Origin: an uncultured Bacteroidales bacterium
GTDB lineage: Bacteria > Bacteroidota > Bacteroidia > Bacteroidales > UBA932
Length of the DNA stretch: 61,439 nt
Reading direction: 5' to 3'
Assembly (NCBI GenBank): GCA_944326335.1
Contig: CALVDM010000015.1
Span: 1 to 61,439, forward strand
Shown: in pieces, positions 27,819-36,755 of the stretch
How the letters are laid out: each line of letters begins with the position of its first letter
Numbering within the stretch: position 1 is the stretch's first letter
The notes under the pieces: model-generated
What the model saw: only the letters and a program-made list of their open reading frames with translations
Told to the model about the DNA's origin: nothing
Database searches by the model: none
Program-made: the position numbers and the translations under genes

Positions 27819-30800
27819 ATGAAGTGCAGAGCTATATTGTCGGCAGGGCTTGCAGCCCTGGTTTCCATGTCCGGATGCGTCGAGGAGGACCTCGGGCATG
27901 CGGTAGAGGAAGGTGTGCCTGTGAAGGTCTCCCTTGACCTCGGGACATCAGGCGTCGCGGAGACGGTGGTCACAAAGGCAGGCTCATATTCAAACCTGAC
28001 CTCGCTCATACTGTTCATATTCAACTCGACCGGCGAAAGGTGCGAGCAGATTGTCGAGACTGCGGACGGCAGCCTTACCCTGTCTTCCGGCACTGACGGC
28101 ACCTACCGCGCCACATTTTCCGCGACATCAGGAATAAAGCGCATCTGCGCAGTCGGCAACTATGTCAGCGACAACAGCTGGGAATATTACAATGTGCAGG
28201 AAGGCAGGTGGGGCAGCATATCCGAATACATCGCTTCCCTCAAGGAACTTGCAGAGGGAGGCAGCTCATCGGCGGAGCTCGGGACAAGGATATTCTTCCT
28301 CGAAAGAGGATTGAGTTCGAGGGGGAACACCCCGACATTCGATGAGGAGCAGATGATATCCACCGGTGCCGACGTGATTACCATAGGCGTGGACGGCCGC
28401 GCCTCCGGAAACCTGTATCTGGACAGGTGCGTGGCGGACATACAGTTCAGCATAAAGTCCGAATACGAGACGACGGACGGCCACACGGTCACTTTCGAGC
28501 CTACGAATTACTATCTTTACAATATCCCGGCAGGGACGCGGCTCGCTCCCGGCCGTGGCATAGAGACGGACCCGGACGAATCATACCGCGAATTCTACTA
28601 TGACGGTTCCCGGAAGACAATCAATCCTCCTTCCGAAGGCGTGTACAGCTTCCAGTTCTTCATTCCGGAGAACATACAGGAATATGCCGACGGGTGCACG
28701 TCCTATTCCGCGCGTGAAAAATGGGACAGCCACGGGACAGACGAAGCGAAACCTTCCCACAAGCTGTGGACAAACGCCCCTCTGAACGCCACATACGTGG
28801 TCATAAACGGGAACTATTCAGAGACAGATGCCGACGGGAACCTCGTCCATGCGGGCGAAACCTCGTACACGGTCCATCTGGGGGACTTCAGCGGTGACAA
28901 GTGGGGAGATTTCACCGTAATCCGCAATCACAGGTATATCTACTCAATGTCCGTGACGGGCATAGAAAGCATACGCATAGAGGCCCAGACTGACGTGGAA
29001 CGCCAGCCCGGAGCAGAAGGAAGCATCGTGAGCACCTCGGAGAACACGAGGAACTATTCTCTCGACTCGCATTTCGAACAGGTGTATCTCGAGTATGACC
29101 TTTCCTCCATAGCCGAGGCTGCCGGGAACACCATGGCCGCCTCCGGAGGGACAATGACATATCCGGAAGCGATAAGCAATCACCTCATCGTGACAATAGA
29201 GACCCCGTTCAATTCCACGGCCGAACTGAAACCTTATCAGAGTTATTCGGAAGGCGTGGACAAGGAAACCGCACTTTCCGGACTGGACTACAAGTGGGTG
29301 GAATTCTGGCCGCAGACAGGGACTGCCATCGAGCCATATCCCGGGCTGCCTGCATGGAAGGCTCAGGACGGACGTGATTCCCAGAGTGAATCCGCGTATC
29401 TGCTGGATGTCTACGATGCCTGCGTGAAGATGGGGAAGGTCGTGGAGAAGATAATGAAGAGAGAAAGTGTCAGTGCCGGAGTCGCGAGAGGCGAGGACGG
29501 GATAACGGTCGTGAGGCAGAACGGGGCCTATGTCGCACGATTCACGGGATTCGTGGACGAATACTACTACGCCTCGGACCCTGTGAACACCGGCCGGAGT
29601 GTCTCCTGGGGGCAGTTCGTGAACAAGACGCAGCGCAGGATGCTCATAAGCATGGATGTGAAGACTTCCGAGGACGGGAACAGTTCCTACAGCACCGTGC
29701 ACACCAACATTTCCCAGAGAGCCATGCAGTCTTTCTACAACACCGCAGCGACGGACCTCAACGGATTCGGGATGGAAACGTTCAATGAAACCCCTCTGAG
29801 CCGGTATGGAACTCCTGTCTCGTCCGGGTCGAGCGATTCCGACGGACGGTCTAACCAGAGAACCATGGTTTACTCCCGGACAAGAGGATGGGACTACTAT
29901 CTCAATGCCGACAGGAACGGATACACGGGAAATGTCACAGGTGTCAGAAAACTCGACGGAGCCTACAGGGAGGGCCGATCCAACAACAATGTGGTGAGGG
30001 CGTACTATGCATGCATGTCCCGCAACAGAGACCTCGACGGGGACAATGTGATTGATGACGACGAAGTGCGCTGGTATCTGCCGTCCATAAACGAATACCT
30101 GAGGCTGGGCATGGGGTCCATAGCCATGTCCAACGAGTCGAATCTGTATATCGGGGACAAGAGCACCATGCGCAGAGGTTCTGACACCAATGGCGACGGC
30201 TGGCCCGACAATGACAACTGGTACCCGGAAAACTATTATTCCGACGGAGTGCTGTACCATACCAGCACGGACGGCAAAGAGACATTCTGGGCTGTCGAGA
30301 AAGGTGCGTACGGAGGAGTCCAGACCAATGCCGACCTGCCGATACGGTGCATACGGCATCTTCCGGCGGACCCCGGGAATAACTCAGTCCCGGCAGACCC
30401 GATGTATGACCTCTACACTCTTCCGGACGGCTGCGAACTCCTGGATTTCCGGGACAAGTTCGACAATAACCTGTACAGGCCGGTGAGGACGGATTCCCAG
30501 TTGAACGAGCACACTGAAGACGATCTCCAGAACAGGTTCTACGACGGACTTGTGATAGGAAGCAAGTCTCCGGGCGGCACGGCCCAGCTGGATGACATCC
30601 TGAATGTCGGCAACAGCGGAGAGAACCCGTGCGCGGACTACTGGATAGGCTCGGAGAACGACCCTGTCAGCGGAAAAGGGCACTGGAGGGTCCCGAATCT
30701 CGCGGAACTGACTGTGATGTCGGCCAATTCCGGGCGGTTCATCGTCGGAAACCGGAATGAGTACGTCTATTGCTGCACGAGATTCTCGAACGAGAAGGTG

Positions 30801-30947
30801 CGTGTTGCGTTCAGGTGGGACGGCACGCAGATTTCCTGTCTCGGTGACAAGGGAGAACGTGTCGGCCAGTCCAGGCTAGTGGCATACCGCTGTGTCCGGG
30901 ATGCCACTCCGGAAGACTTCGCCTCCGCCACCCCGTCCGCTGAGTGA
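27819..30947 (+). CDS. DUF4906-type large fimbrial lipoprotein, probable tip protein
   Basis: 1042 residues. Lipoprotein signal ending LVSMSGC. The N-terminal region (VPVKVSLDLGTSGVAETVVTKAGSYSNLTSLILFIFNSTGE) starts a fimbrillin-like domain and the central part has the NHRYIYSMSVTGIESI segment seen in DUF4906 proteins. The C-terminal 330 residues contain an acidic calcium-loop-like stretch (DLDGDNVIDDDEVRWY, near residues 738-753) and AYRCVRD near the end. Last gene of the rightward fimbrial operon and largest, so a tip adhesin is likely. It ends 1 bp before the convergent invertase gene. Confidence 0.78.
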   Translation: MKCRAILSAGLAALVSMSGCVEEDLGHAVEEGVPVKVSLDLGTSGVAETVVTKAGSYSNLTSLILFIFNSTGERCEQIVETADGSLTLSSGTDGTYRATFSATSGIKRICAVGNYVSDNSWEYYNVQEGRWGSISEYIASLKELAEGGSSSAELGTRIFFLERGLSSRGNTPTFDEEQMISTGADVITIGVDGRASGNLYLDRCVADIQFSIKSEYETTDGHTVTFEPTNYYLYNIPAGTRLAPGRGIETDPDESYREFYYDGSRKTINPPSEGVYSFQFFIPENIQEYADGCTSYSAREKWDSHGTDEAKPSHKLWTNAPLNATYVVINGNYSETDADGNLVHAGETSYTVHLGDFSGDKWGDFTVIRNHRYIYSMSVTGIESIRIEAQTDVERQPGAEGSIVSTSENTRNYSLDSHFEQVYLEYDLSSIAEAAGNTMAASGGTMTYPEAISNHLIVTIETPFNSTAELKPYQSYSEGVDKETALSGLDYKWVEFWPQTGTAIEPYPGLPAWKAQDGRDSQSESAYLLDVYDACVKMGKVVEKIMKRESVSAGVARGEDGITVVRQNGAYVARFTGFVDEYYYASDPVNTGRSVSWGQFVNKTQRRMLISMDVKTSEDGNSSYSTVHTNISQRAMQSFYNTAATDLNGFGMETFNETPLSRYGTPVSSGSSDSDGRSNQRTMVYSRTRGWDYYLNADRNGYTGNVTGVRKLDGAYREGRSNNNVVRAYYACMSRNRDLDGDNVIDDDEVRWYLPSINEYLRLGMGSIAMSNESNLYIGDKSTMRRGSDTNGDGWPDNDNWYPENYYSDGVLYHTSTDGKETFWAVEKGAYGGVQTNADLPIRCIRHLPADPGNNSVPADPMYDLYTLPDGCELLDFRDKFDNNLYRPVRTDSQLNEHTEDDLQNRFYDGLVIGSKSPGGTAQLDDILNVGNSGENPCADYWIGSENDPVSGKGHWRVPNLAELTVMSANSGRFIVGNRNEYVYCCTRFSNEKVRVAFRWDGTQISCLGDKGERVGQSRLVAYRCVRDATPEDFASATPSAE

Positions 30948-30948
30948 G

Positions 30949-31593
30949 TCAGGCTCCTGTCTTGCGGCAGGCTTTCCCGAAGGCAAAGGCCTCCTCCACT
31001 TCGGCATGGCTTCTCCGGAATTTCTTGAATGTGTCCCTTGAAGTGTCGAATGTACGGCATATCGAGCCGATGCTTCTGCCTTCGAGGAGCATCTTCATTA
31101 TCGTCTCCTTGTTCTCACGGAGAATCTTCGTCTTGGTGACGCTGCCTTTCCTCCTTCCGAGCACCACCCCTTCGGCCTTCCTGAGGGCGAGGGCTTCCTT
31201 GGTGCGCATGGATATCAGGTTCCTTTCTATCTCCGCGACGAGCCCGAACGCGAAACACAGCACCTTGCTGTTTATCGTGTTGTCGAAGGTGTAGCCTTCC
31301 TTCGTGGTGTAGAGCCTGATGCCTTTCTCGAGACATTTCCCCATGATGCCCATTATTTCGGTCAGGGTCCTGCTCAGTCGCGATATCTCCGTGACAATGA
31401 GGGTGTCGTCCTTCTGCATTGTCTTCAGGAGCCTGCCAAGCTTCCTCTCCTTCTCGCTCTTGCTTCCGCTGGCCACTTCCACCACCCAGCGGTCCACTTT
31501 CATGTTCTTCTGAATTGCGAATCTTTCGATTTCGTCTTTCTGGTTTGCAGGATGCTGCTTTCCAGTGCTTACTCTAAGATAACCTATTATCAT
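30949..31593 (-). CDS. Mpi-family serine DNA invertase
   Basis: 214 residues from the Met of MIIGYLRVSTGKQ; nine more codons upstream are open but lie outside the conserved start. Serine-recombinase features: catalytic Ser9 in YLRVSTG, VTEISRLSRTLTEI in the catalytic domain, the long E helix (AFGLVAEIERNLISMRTKEALALRK) and a C-terminal Hin-like helix-turn-helix (IGSICRTFDTSRDTFKKF). Length and sequence match the Mpi group, which inverts many promoters genome-wide in Bacteroides. The only inverted-repeat pair with a compatible palindromic core in this window is the fimbrial switch about 9 kb away, so it is the obvious local substrate. It may also act on other sites. Confidence 0.9.
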   Translation of the reverse strand: MIIGYLRVSTGKQHPANQKDEIERFAIQKNMKVDRWVVEVASGSKSEKERKLGRLLKTMQKDDTLIVTEISRLSRTLTEIMGIMGKCLEKGIRLYTTKEGYTFDNTINSKVLCFAFGLVAEIERNLISMRTKEALALRKAEGVVLGRRKGSVTKTKILRENKETIMKMLLEGRSIGSICRTFDTSRDTFKKFRRSHAEVEEAFAFGKACRKTGA

Positions 31594-31653
31594 AATCCAT
31601 ATTTTAACATCGGGTTTCAATTTAGGCTGATTCGCAGATTTTTCCGGACAAAC

Positions 31654-31684
31654 TGTTTTTTGTAAATAAAAAAAACTATATTTG
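31654..31684 (+). promoter_or_regulatory. putative promoter of the leu operon
   Basis: -7 TATATTTG at 31677-31684 is a full consensus match. The -33 is weak: CTG ending at 31655 with a 21-bp spacer. Transcription would start near 31691, just before the short leader ORF. Confidence 0.55.
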
Positions 31685-31706
31685 TAAGGATAACATCAGA
31701 AACGAT

Positions 31707-31760
31707 ATGGTTTTCGCACAGACACTCCGACTATCAATGCTAAGGGATTCAGTCTTCTGA
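31707..31760 (+). CDS. putative leader peptide of the leu attenuator (17 aa)
   Basis: Short ORF encoding MVFAQTLRLSMLRDSVF. It holds three Leu codons within six positions, two of them CTA, a codon little used in the GC-rich genes around it. It lies between the promoter and an intrinsic terminator that precedes leuA, the usual layout of translation-coupled attenuation: slow decoding of Leu codons would prevent the terminator from forming. The Leu density is lower than in classical leader peptides, so the call is tentative. Confidence 0.5.
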   Translation: MVFAQTLRLSMLRDSVF

Positions 31761-31819
31761 AACTCTGCGGTATGTCGTGCTGTATTTCTGTGTGCAACAA
31801 AATATTGCATCAGCATTAT

Positions 31820-31854
31820 GCCTCCGGAGTTTCTCCAGGAGGCTTTTTGTTTTT
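31820..31854 (+). terminator. intrinsic terminator / attenuator ahead of leuA
   Basis: Stem GCCTCC with GGAGGC, extended inside by GGAG with CTCC around a TTT loop, followed by TTTTTGTTTTT. It lies between the leader ORF and the leuA start, so it must be bypassed for leu expression. An open frame that would start leuA at 31818 covers the hairpin and is therefore not the real start. Confidence 0.8.
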
Positions 31855-31886
31855 GCGTGAATACGGACTTAAAAAACACAATGATT

Positions 31887-33383
31887 ATGGAGCAGAAACT
31901 TTATGTCTTTGACACGACGCTCAGGGATGGCGAGCAGGTCCCCGGATGCCAGTTGAACACCATCGAGAAGATAGAACTGGCAAAGCAGCTCGAGGCCATG
32001 AAAGTGGATATCATCGAATGCGGATTCCCGATTTCGAGCCCGGGCGACTTCAAGTCCATAGTGGAAATATCCAAAATTGTCACCGAGTCCACGATATGCG
32101 CCCTTTCGAGAGCCGTCGAGAAAGACATCGATGCAGCTGCGGACGCCCTTCATTTCGCGAGGAGAAAAAGGATACATACAGGCATCGGGACATCCGACTA
32201 CCACATCAGGTACAAGTTCAACTCCAACAGGGAGGAGATTCTCGAGCGCGCCGTGGCGGCCGTGAAATACGCCAGGAGGTTCGTGGATGACGTCGAGTTC
32301 TATGCCGAGGACGCGGGGAGGACCGAGAACGAGTATCTTGCACGCGTCATAGAGGCCGTGATAGAGGCCGGGGCGACAGTAGTGAACATCCCGGACACCA
32401 CGGGCTACTGCCTTCCGGAAGAGTACGGGGCAAAGATAAGGTATCTGTGCGAACATGTGCCGAATATCGACCGTGCCATAATATCCACGCACTGCCACAA
32501 CGACCTCGGGATGGCCACGGCCAACACCCTTTCCGGTGTGCTTAACGGAGCCCGCCAGGTGGAGGTGACAATCAACGGAGTGGGCGAAAGGGCCGGCAAC
32601 ACTGCGATGGAAGAGGTCGTTATGGCCATAAAATGCCGCAAGGACATTCCTGTATACACGGATATCGTGACAAAGAATTTCTACAAGGTGTCGCATTCCG
32701 TATCCACACTTATGCGCATGCCTGTGCAGCCGAACAAGGCGATAGTCGGCAGGAACGCCTTCGCGCATTCCTCCGGCATACACCAGGACGGGGTGCTGAA
32801 GAACAGGGAGAGCTATGAAATCATAGACCCTGCCGATGTCGGCGTGAACGACTCCACCATCGAGCTTACTGCAAGAAGCGGCAGGGCTGCATTGAACCAT
32901 CATCTGCAGAGGCTCGGAATCCACATGAACAAGGAGGAGCTCGATTCGGCATACGACAAGTTCCTCAAGCTGGCGGACTGCAAGAAGGAGATAAACGATT
33001 CCGACCTCTACATGATAGCCGGAGTCACCCAGGACAAGCTCAAGCAGAGGATGCATCTGAAATATCTCCAGGTGGTGTGCGGCAGGAACTCCATACCTAT
33101 GGCCACCGTGAAGCTCGTGATAGACGGGGAGGACTGCGTGGCGACATCCAGCGGAAACGGCCCGGTCGACGCGGCTTTCAAGGCTGTCAGAAGCCTTGTC
33201 CACAGGAAGATAAATCTCGAGGAATACCTCGTGCAGGCGATAACCAGAGGCACGGACGATGTCGGGAAGGTGCATATCCAGATAGAGAACAAGGGGAACA
33301 TATACTACGGCTTCTCCGCCAATACCGACATAGTGACGGCTTCCGTCGAGGCATACGTGAACGCTATCTCAAAGATATTATGA
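31887..33383 (+). CDS. leuA: 2-isopropylmalate synthase
   Basis: 498 residues from [17 protein letters not shown]; Met at 31881 is an alternative two residues longer. Family motifs are clear: [17 protein letters not shown], the metal-binding [21 protein letters not shown], and [18 protein letters not shown]. It condenses acetyl-CoA with 2-oxoisovalerate, first step of leucine synthesis. The C-terminal domain (after about residue 390, with [20 protein letters not shown]) corresponds to the leucine-responsive regulatory domain, so feedback inhibition is expected. Citramalate or homocitrate synthase are related enzymes, but the following leuCDB genes fix the assignment. leuC starts 1 bp after the stop. 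Confidence 0.93.
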   Translation: MEQKLYVFDTTLRDGEQVPGCQLNTIEKIELAKQLEAMKVDIIECGFPISSPGDFKSIVEISKIVTESTICALSRAVEKDIDAAADALHFARRKRIHTGIGTSDYHIRYKFNSNREEILERAVAAVKYARRFVDDVEFYAEDAGRTENEYLARVIEAVIEAGATVVNIPDTTGYCLPEEYGAKIRYLCEHVPNIDRAIISTHCHNDLGMATANTLSGVLNGARQVEVTINGVGERAGNTAMEEVVMAIKCRKDIPVYTDIVTKNFYKVSHSVSTLMRMPVQPNKAIVGRNAFAHSSGIHQDGVLKNRESYEIIDPADVGVNDSTIELTARSGRAALNHHLQRLGIHMNKEELDSAYDKFLKLADCKKEINDSDLYMIAGVTQDKLKQRMHLKYLQVVCGRNSIPMATVKLVIDGEDCVATSSGNGPVDAAFKAVRSLVHRKINLEEYLVQAITRGTDDVGKVHIQIENKGNIYYGFSANTDIVTASVEAYVNAISKIL

Positions 33384-33384
33384 C

Positions 33385-34776
33385 ATGGGAAAGACTCTTT
33401 TCGACAAGATATGGGATGCCCATATCGTGAAACACATTCCCGACGGTCCGGATGTCCTGTATATCGACCGTCATCTCATCCATGAAGTCACATCTCCGCA
33501 GGCTTTCAGCGCGTTGAGGCGCAAAGGGCTCGGAGTGTTCCGTCCGGACAGGACATTCGCCACGTGCGACCACAATGTCCCTACACTCGACCAGGACAAG
33601 CCTATCGCCGACGAGGCGTCCCGCAAGGCTGTGGAGCAGCTTGCCGCGAATACCGCAGCCAACGGGATAACCTATTTTCCTCTCGGTGACCCGGGCAACG
33701 GGATAGTGCATGTCGTGGGCCCCGAGCAGGGAATCGTGCTCTGCGGGCAGACGGTGGTGTGCGGGGACAGCCACACTGCCACCCACGGTGCATTCGGGAA
33801 CATTGCCTTCGGCATCGGGACAAGCGAGGTGGAAATGGTGCTGGCCACCCAGTGCCTCCTCCAGTCGAAGCCCCGCCAGGCGAGGATTACCGTGGACGGG
33901 ACCCTCGCGGCCGATGTGACACCCAAGGACGTGATACTGCATGTGATATCGAGGCTCGGCACGGACGGATGTACGGGATGCTTCGTGGAATATGCGGGCG
34001 AAGTCTTCCGCAATATGAGCATGGAGGGCAGGATGACTGTCTGCAACATGAGCATAGAAATGGGGGCGAAAGGAGGGATGGTGGCTCCGGACAGGACCAC
34101 ATTCGAGTACATCCGTGGCAGAAGGTTCGCTCCTGAGGGTGAGAAATTCCAGGAGTGCATGGCTCTCTGGAGCAGCCTGAAAACGGATGCCGATGCGGTA
34201 TTCGACAAGGAGTACCATTTCGACGCTTCTGAGATACGGCCTATGGTCACATACGGCACGAACCCGGGCATGGGTGTTCCGGTGGACGGTGTGATTCCTG
34301 ACAGTGCTGTCGGGTGCGACGCTTCCACCTTCAGCAAGGCCCTGGCATACATGGGATTCCATAAGGGTGAGCCTATGGCCGGCAAGAAAGTGGACTATGT
34401 GTTTGTCGGCTCGTGCACGAACGGGAGAATCGAGGACTTCAGGGCCTTTGCCAGGGCCGTGGCCGGGAGAAGGAAGGCTGATGACGTGGTGGTGTGGCTT
34501 GTCCCGGGCTCCAGGGAGGTGGCGTCCAGGATAGAGTCGGAAGGCATAGGGGACGCTCTCCGGGCTGCAGGGTTCCAGATACGGCAGCCGGGCTGTTCGG
34601 CCTGCCTTGCCATGAATGCTGACAAGATTCCCGAGGGCAAGTATGCAGTCTCCACCTCGAACAGGAACTTTGAAGGGCGTCAGGGATACGGGGCGAGGAC
34701 AATCCTCGCCGGACCTCTTGTCGCAGCAGAAGCCGCCGTCACCGGACGCATACCTTCATCCGTACCGGCATTGTGA
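33385..34776 (+). CDS. leuC: 3-isopropylmalate dehydratase large subunit
   Basis: 463 residues. Aconitase-family signatures: [34 protein letters not shown] and the [4Fe-4S] ligands in [14 protein letters not shown] and [12 protein letters not shown]. With LeuD it isomerises 2-isopropylmalate to 3-isopropylmalate. It lies between leuA and leuD in one transcription unit. Confidence 0.95.
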   Translation: MGKTLFDKIWDAHIVKHIPDGPDVLYIDRHLIHEVTSPQAFSALRRKGLGVFRPDRTFATCDHNVPTLDQDKPIADEASRKAVEQLAANTAANGITYFPLGDPGNGIVHVVGPEQGIVLCGQTVVCGDSHTATHGAFGNIAFGIGTSEVEMVLATQCLLQSKPRQARITVDGTLAADVTPKDVILHVISRLGTDGCTGCFVEYAGEVFRNMSMEGRMTVCNMSIEMGAKGGMVAPDRTTFEYIRGRRFAPEGEKFQECMALWSSLKTDADAVFDKEYHFDASEIRPMVTYGTNPGMGVPVDGVIPDSAVGCDASTFSKALAYMGFHKGEPMAGKKVDYVFVGSCTNGRIEDFRAFARAVAGRRKADDVVVWLVPGSREVASRIESEGIGDALRAAGFQIRQPGCSACLAMNADKIPEGKYAVSTSNRNFEGRQGYGARTILAGPLVAAEAAVTGRIPSSVPAL

Positions 34777-34802
34777 CACAATCCTGTGAATTTTCGTAAG
34801 AC

Positions 34803-35396
34803 ATGGAAAAGATAGACATTATAGAATCCAGGGCCGTGCTGGTCCCTGTCGATAACATAGACACCGACCAGATTATCCCGGCCCGTTTCCTCAAGACTAC
34901 CGAAAGGGAAGGCTTCGGGGAGAAACTCTTCTACGACTGGCGGTATGACGCCGACGGCACACCTGTCCGGGACAACATCCTCTCAGGGCAGGAAGGTGTG
35001 ATACTCGTGGCCGGAAACAATTTCGGCTGCGGCTCAAGCCGTGAACACGCGGCGTGGGCCCTGCACGATGCGGGCTACAAGGCGGTGGTTTCTTCATCGT
35101 TCGCCGACATATTCAGGAACAATGCCCTGAACAACTGTCTGCTGCCTGTCCAGGTGTCCGAGGAATACCTCGCAAAAGTGACGGAAACTCTCGGGAAGGC
35201 TCCGGACACTGTCCTGAAGATAGACCTCGGCGAGCAGACCATCTCTGTGCCGGGGGCAGGGGAGTACAGGTTCGAAATCAACGGATACAAGAAGGAATGT
35301 CTCATGAAGGGCTATTCCGACATAGACTACCTGCTCTCGGACAAGGAATCCATCCTGCGCTATGAAAACTCGAGGCAGGAAGGTGGTAAAAGGTAG
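34803..35396 (+). CDS. leuD: 3-isopropylmalate dehydratase small subunit
   Basis: 197 residues, close to the usual length. VPVDNIDTDQIIPARFLKTTEREGFGEKLFYDWRYD and the swivel-domain motif GNNFGCGSSREHAAWAL are diagnostic. Partner of LeuC. The stop is 16 bp before leuB. Confidence 0.95.
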   Translation: MEKIDIIESRAVLVPVDNIDTDQIIPARFLKTTEREGFGEKLFYDWRYDADGTPVRDNILSGQEGVILVAGNNFGCGSSREHAAWALHDAGYKAVVSSSFADIFRNNALNNCLLPVQVSEEYLAKVTETLGKAPDTVLKIDLGEQTISVPGAGEYRFEINGYKKECLMKGYSDIDYLLSDKESILRYENSRQEGGKR

Positions 35397-35412
35397 AAAA
35401 TTCAAATACATC

Positions 35413-36483
35413 ATGAAGAAGACGATAGCAGTGCTCCCGGGCGACGGAATCGGCCCGGAGATAATAAGGCAGGCCGTGAAGGTGCTTGACGCGGTCGCCG
35501 CCAGGTATTCCCACGGATTCATATACAGGTATGCCGATGTAGGGGCGTCTGCAATAGACAGGACCGGCGACCCGTATCCGGCAGCTACGCACGAGGTGTG
35601 CATGACTTCCGACTCCGTGCTTTTCGGAGCCATAGGAGACCCGAAGTATGACAATGACCCCACTGCGAAAGTGCGCCCGGAGCAGGGTCTGCTGAGGATG
35701 CGCAAGGCTTTGGGCCTGTTCGCCAACATAAGGCCGGTGAAACCTTATCCGTCCCTGCTTTCGGCCTCGCCGCTGAAGGACGACATTGTCGGCGGAGCCG
35801 ACTTCATAGTGGTGAGGGAACTCACTGGCGGCATGTACTTCGGGGAGCCGAGGGGCAGGAACGAGGCTGGTGACAAGGCATTCGACACATGCGTGTACTC
35901 CAGGGCCGAGATAGAGAGGGTGGCCGAGGTGGCTTTTTCCTATGCGGCGAGAAGGCATGGCCGGGTAACACTGGTCGACAAGGCCAACGTTCTTGCCACA
36001 TCCCGGCTGTGGAGGGAGACTGTAAAGGCTCTCCATGAGGAGAAGTACAGCGACATGCAGCTGGACTTCCTCTTTGTGGACAATGCTGCAATGAAGATGG
36101 TCTCGAACCCGCGCGACTTCGATGTCATCCTTACCGAGAACATGTTCGGAGACATTCTGAGCGACCTTGCCGGTGTGATAAACGGCTCGATAGGCCTCCT
36201 GCCTTCAGCTTCTTCCGGAGCGGAGCGCAGCCTCTACGAGCCTATACACGGTTCGTTCCCGCAGGCTGCAGGCAAGGACATAGCCAATCCTGTGGCGACA
36301 ATCCTGTCGGCGGCGATGATGCTCGAGGATGCATTCGGCCTTGCCGAGGAGGGGGCCGCCGTCAGACGGGCATGCGAATATGCAATAGCTTCGGGGGTGT
36401 GCACCCCGGACATAATCCCCGGCAGCCGTTACGGTACGGAGCAGACGGGAGACTTCATAGCCCGAAGGATAGGGGAGGAATGA
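35413..36483 (+). CDS. leuB: 3-isopropylmalate dehydrogenase
   Basis: 356 residues from MKKTIAVLPGDGIGPEI; an open frame starting at 35362 overlaps leuD and adds a basic extension, so it is not used. IVRELTGGMYFGEPRG and the C-terminal NMFGDILSDLAGVINGSIGLLPSAS (substrate and metal-binding Asp) identify the family. It oxidises and decarboxylates 3-isopropylmalate to 4-methyl-2-oxopentanoate. Last gene before the second attenuator. Confidence 0.94.
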   Translation: MKKTIAVLPGDGIGPEIIRQAVKVLDAVAARYSHGFIYRYADVGASAIDRTGDPYPAATHEVCMTSDSVLFGAIGDPKYDNDPTAKVRPEQGLLRMRKALGLFANIRPVKPYPSLLSASPLKDDIVGGADFIVVRELTGGMYFGEPRGRNEAGDKAFDTCVYSRAEIERVAEVAFSYAARRHGRVTLVDKANVLATSRLWRETVKALHEEKYSDMQLDFLFVDNAAMKMVSNPRDFDVILTENMFGDILSDLAGVINGSIGLLPSASSGAERSLYEPIHGSFPQAAGKDIANPVATILSAAMMLEDAFGLAEEGAAVRRACEYAIASGVCTPDIIPGSRYGTEQTGDFIARRIGEE

Positions 36484-36522
36484 TGCCCCGGCCGGTCTCC
36501 GGATGAAATTTCTATGCGAATT

Positions 36523-36555
36523 GTTGGCATTTTTGAAATTATTGTTTTAATTTTG
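36523..36555 (+). promoter_or_regulatory. promoter of the ilvD-ilvC unit
   Basis: -33 GTTG (36523-36526), 21-bp spacer, -7 TAATTTTG (36548-36555), matching TAnnTTTG. Start expected near 36562, about 26 nt before the leader peptide ATG. Confidence 0.65.
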
Positions 36556-36587
36556 GGACTGGAGAATACGAAAAAGTTTTTCCGGGT

Positions 36588-36671
36588 ATGGTTGCAAACG
36601 GAAATATTTCCATTATCATTTCCCTATCGGTGGTGGTCATTACGGTCATCTCCATTATTGCTGCACATTAG
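36588..36671 (+). CDS. ilv leader peptide (27 aa) rich in Ile and Val
   Basis: A 27-codon ORF with its own ATG and TAG stop. Residues 7-24 read ISIIISLSVVVITVISII; in all, 8 Ile, 5 Val and 1 Leu make up 14 of 27 residues. It is followed 34 bp later by an intrinsic terminator and then ilvD. This is the classic structure of an isoleucine-valine attenuator: ribosome stalling at Ile/Val codons when charged tRNA is short would let transcription continue. The composition could instead suggest a tiny membrane peptide, but position and terminator favour a leader. Confidence 0.85.
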   Translation: MVANGNISIIISLSVVVITVISIIAAH

Positions 36672-36704
36672 TATCCGGGAATCCTGAAGGTTATATAATT
36701 CATG

Positions 36705-36747
36705 CGCTTGCCTGCAGACGGATTCCGCTGGCAAGCGTTTTTTTTTT
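36705..36747 (+). terminator. intrinsic terminator / attenuator ahead of ilvD
   Basis: Perfect 8-bp stem CGCTTGCC (36705-36712) with GGCAAGCG (36730-36737), a 17-nt loop and a run of ten T bases, ending 8 bp before the ilvD ATG. It can act both as the terminator for the leu unit and as the attenuator regulated by the leader peptide. Confidence 0.88.
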
Positions 36748-36755
36748 GAGCATAT

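Noticed and set aside
28944-30359. 471-codon minus-strand open frame inside the DUF4906 gene
   Set aside because: Composition and lack of motifs mark it as a shadow of the real gene.
31594-31676. Promoter for the invertase gene
   Set aside because: Only a partial -7 (TAAATTGA) with poor spacing was found on the minus strand, so none is called.
31818-31886. N-terminal extension of leuA
   Set aside because: The first codons overlap the attenuator hairpin and its T-run, and family similarity begins at [17 protein letters not shown].
31869-33275. 468-codon minus-strand open frame opposite leuA
   Set aside because: leuA is unambiguous on the other strand; this frame lacks any recognisable domain.
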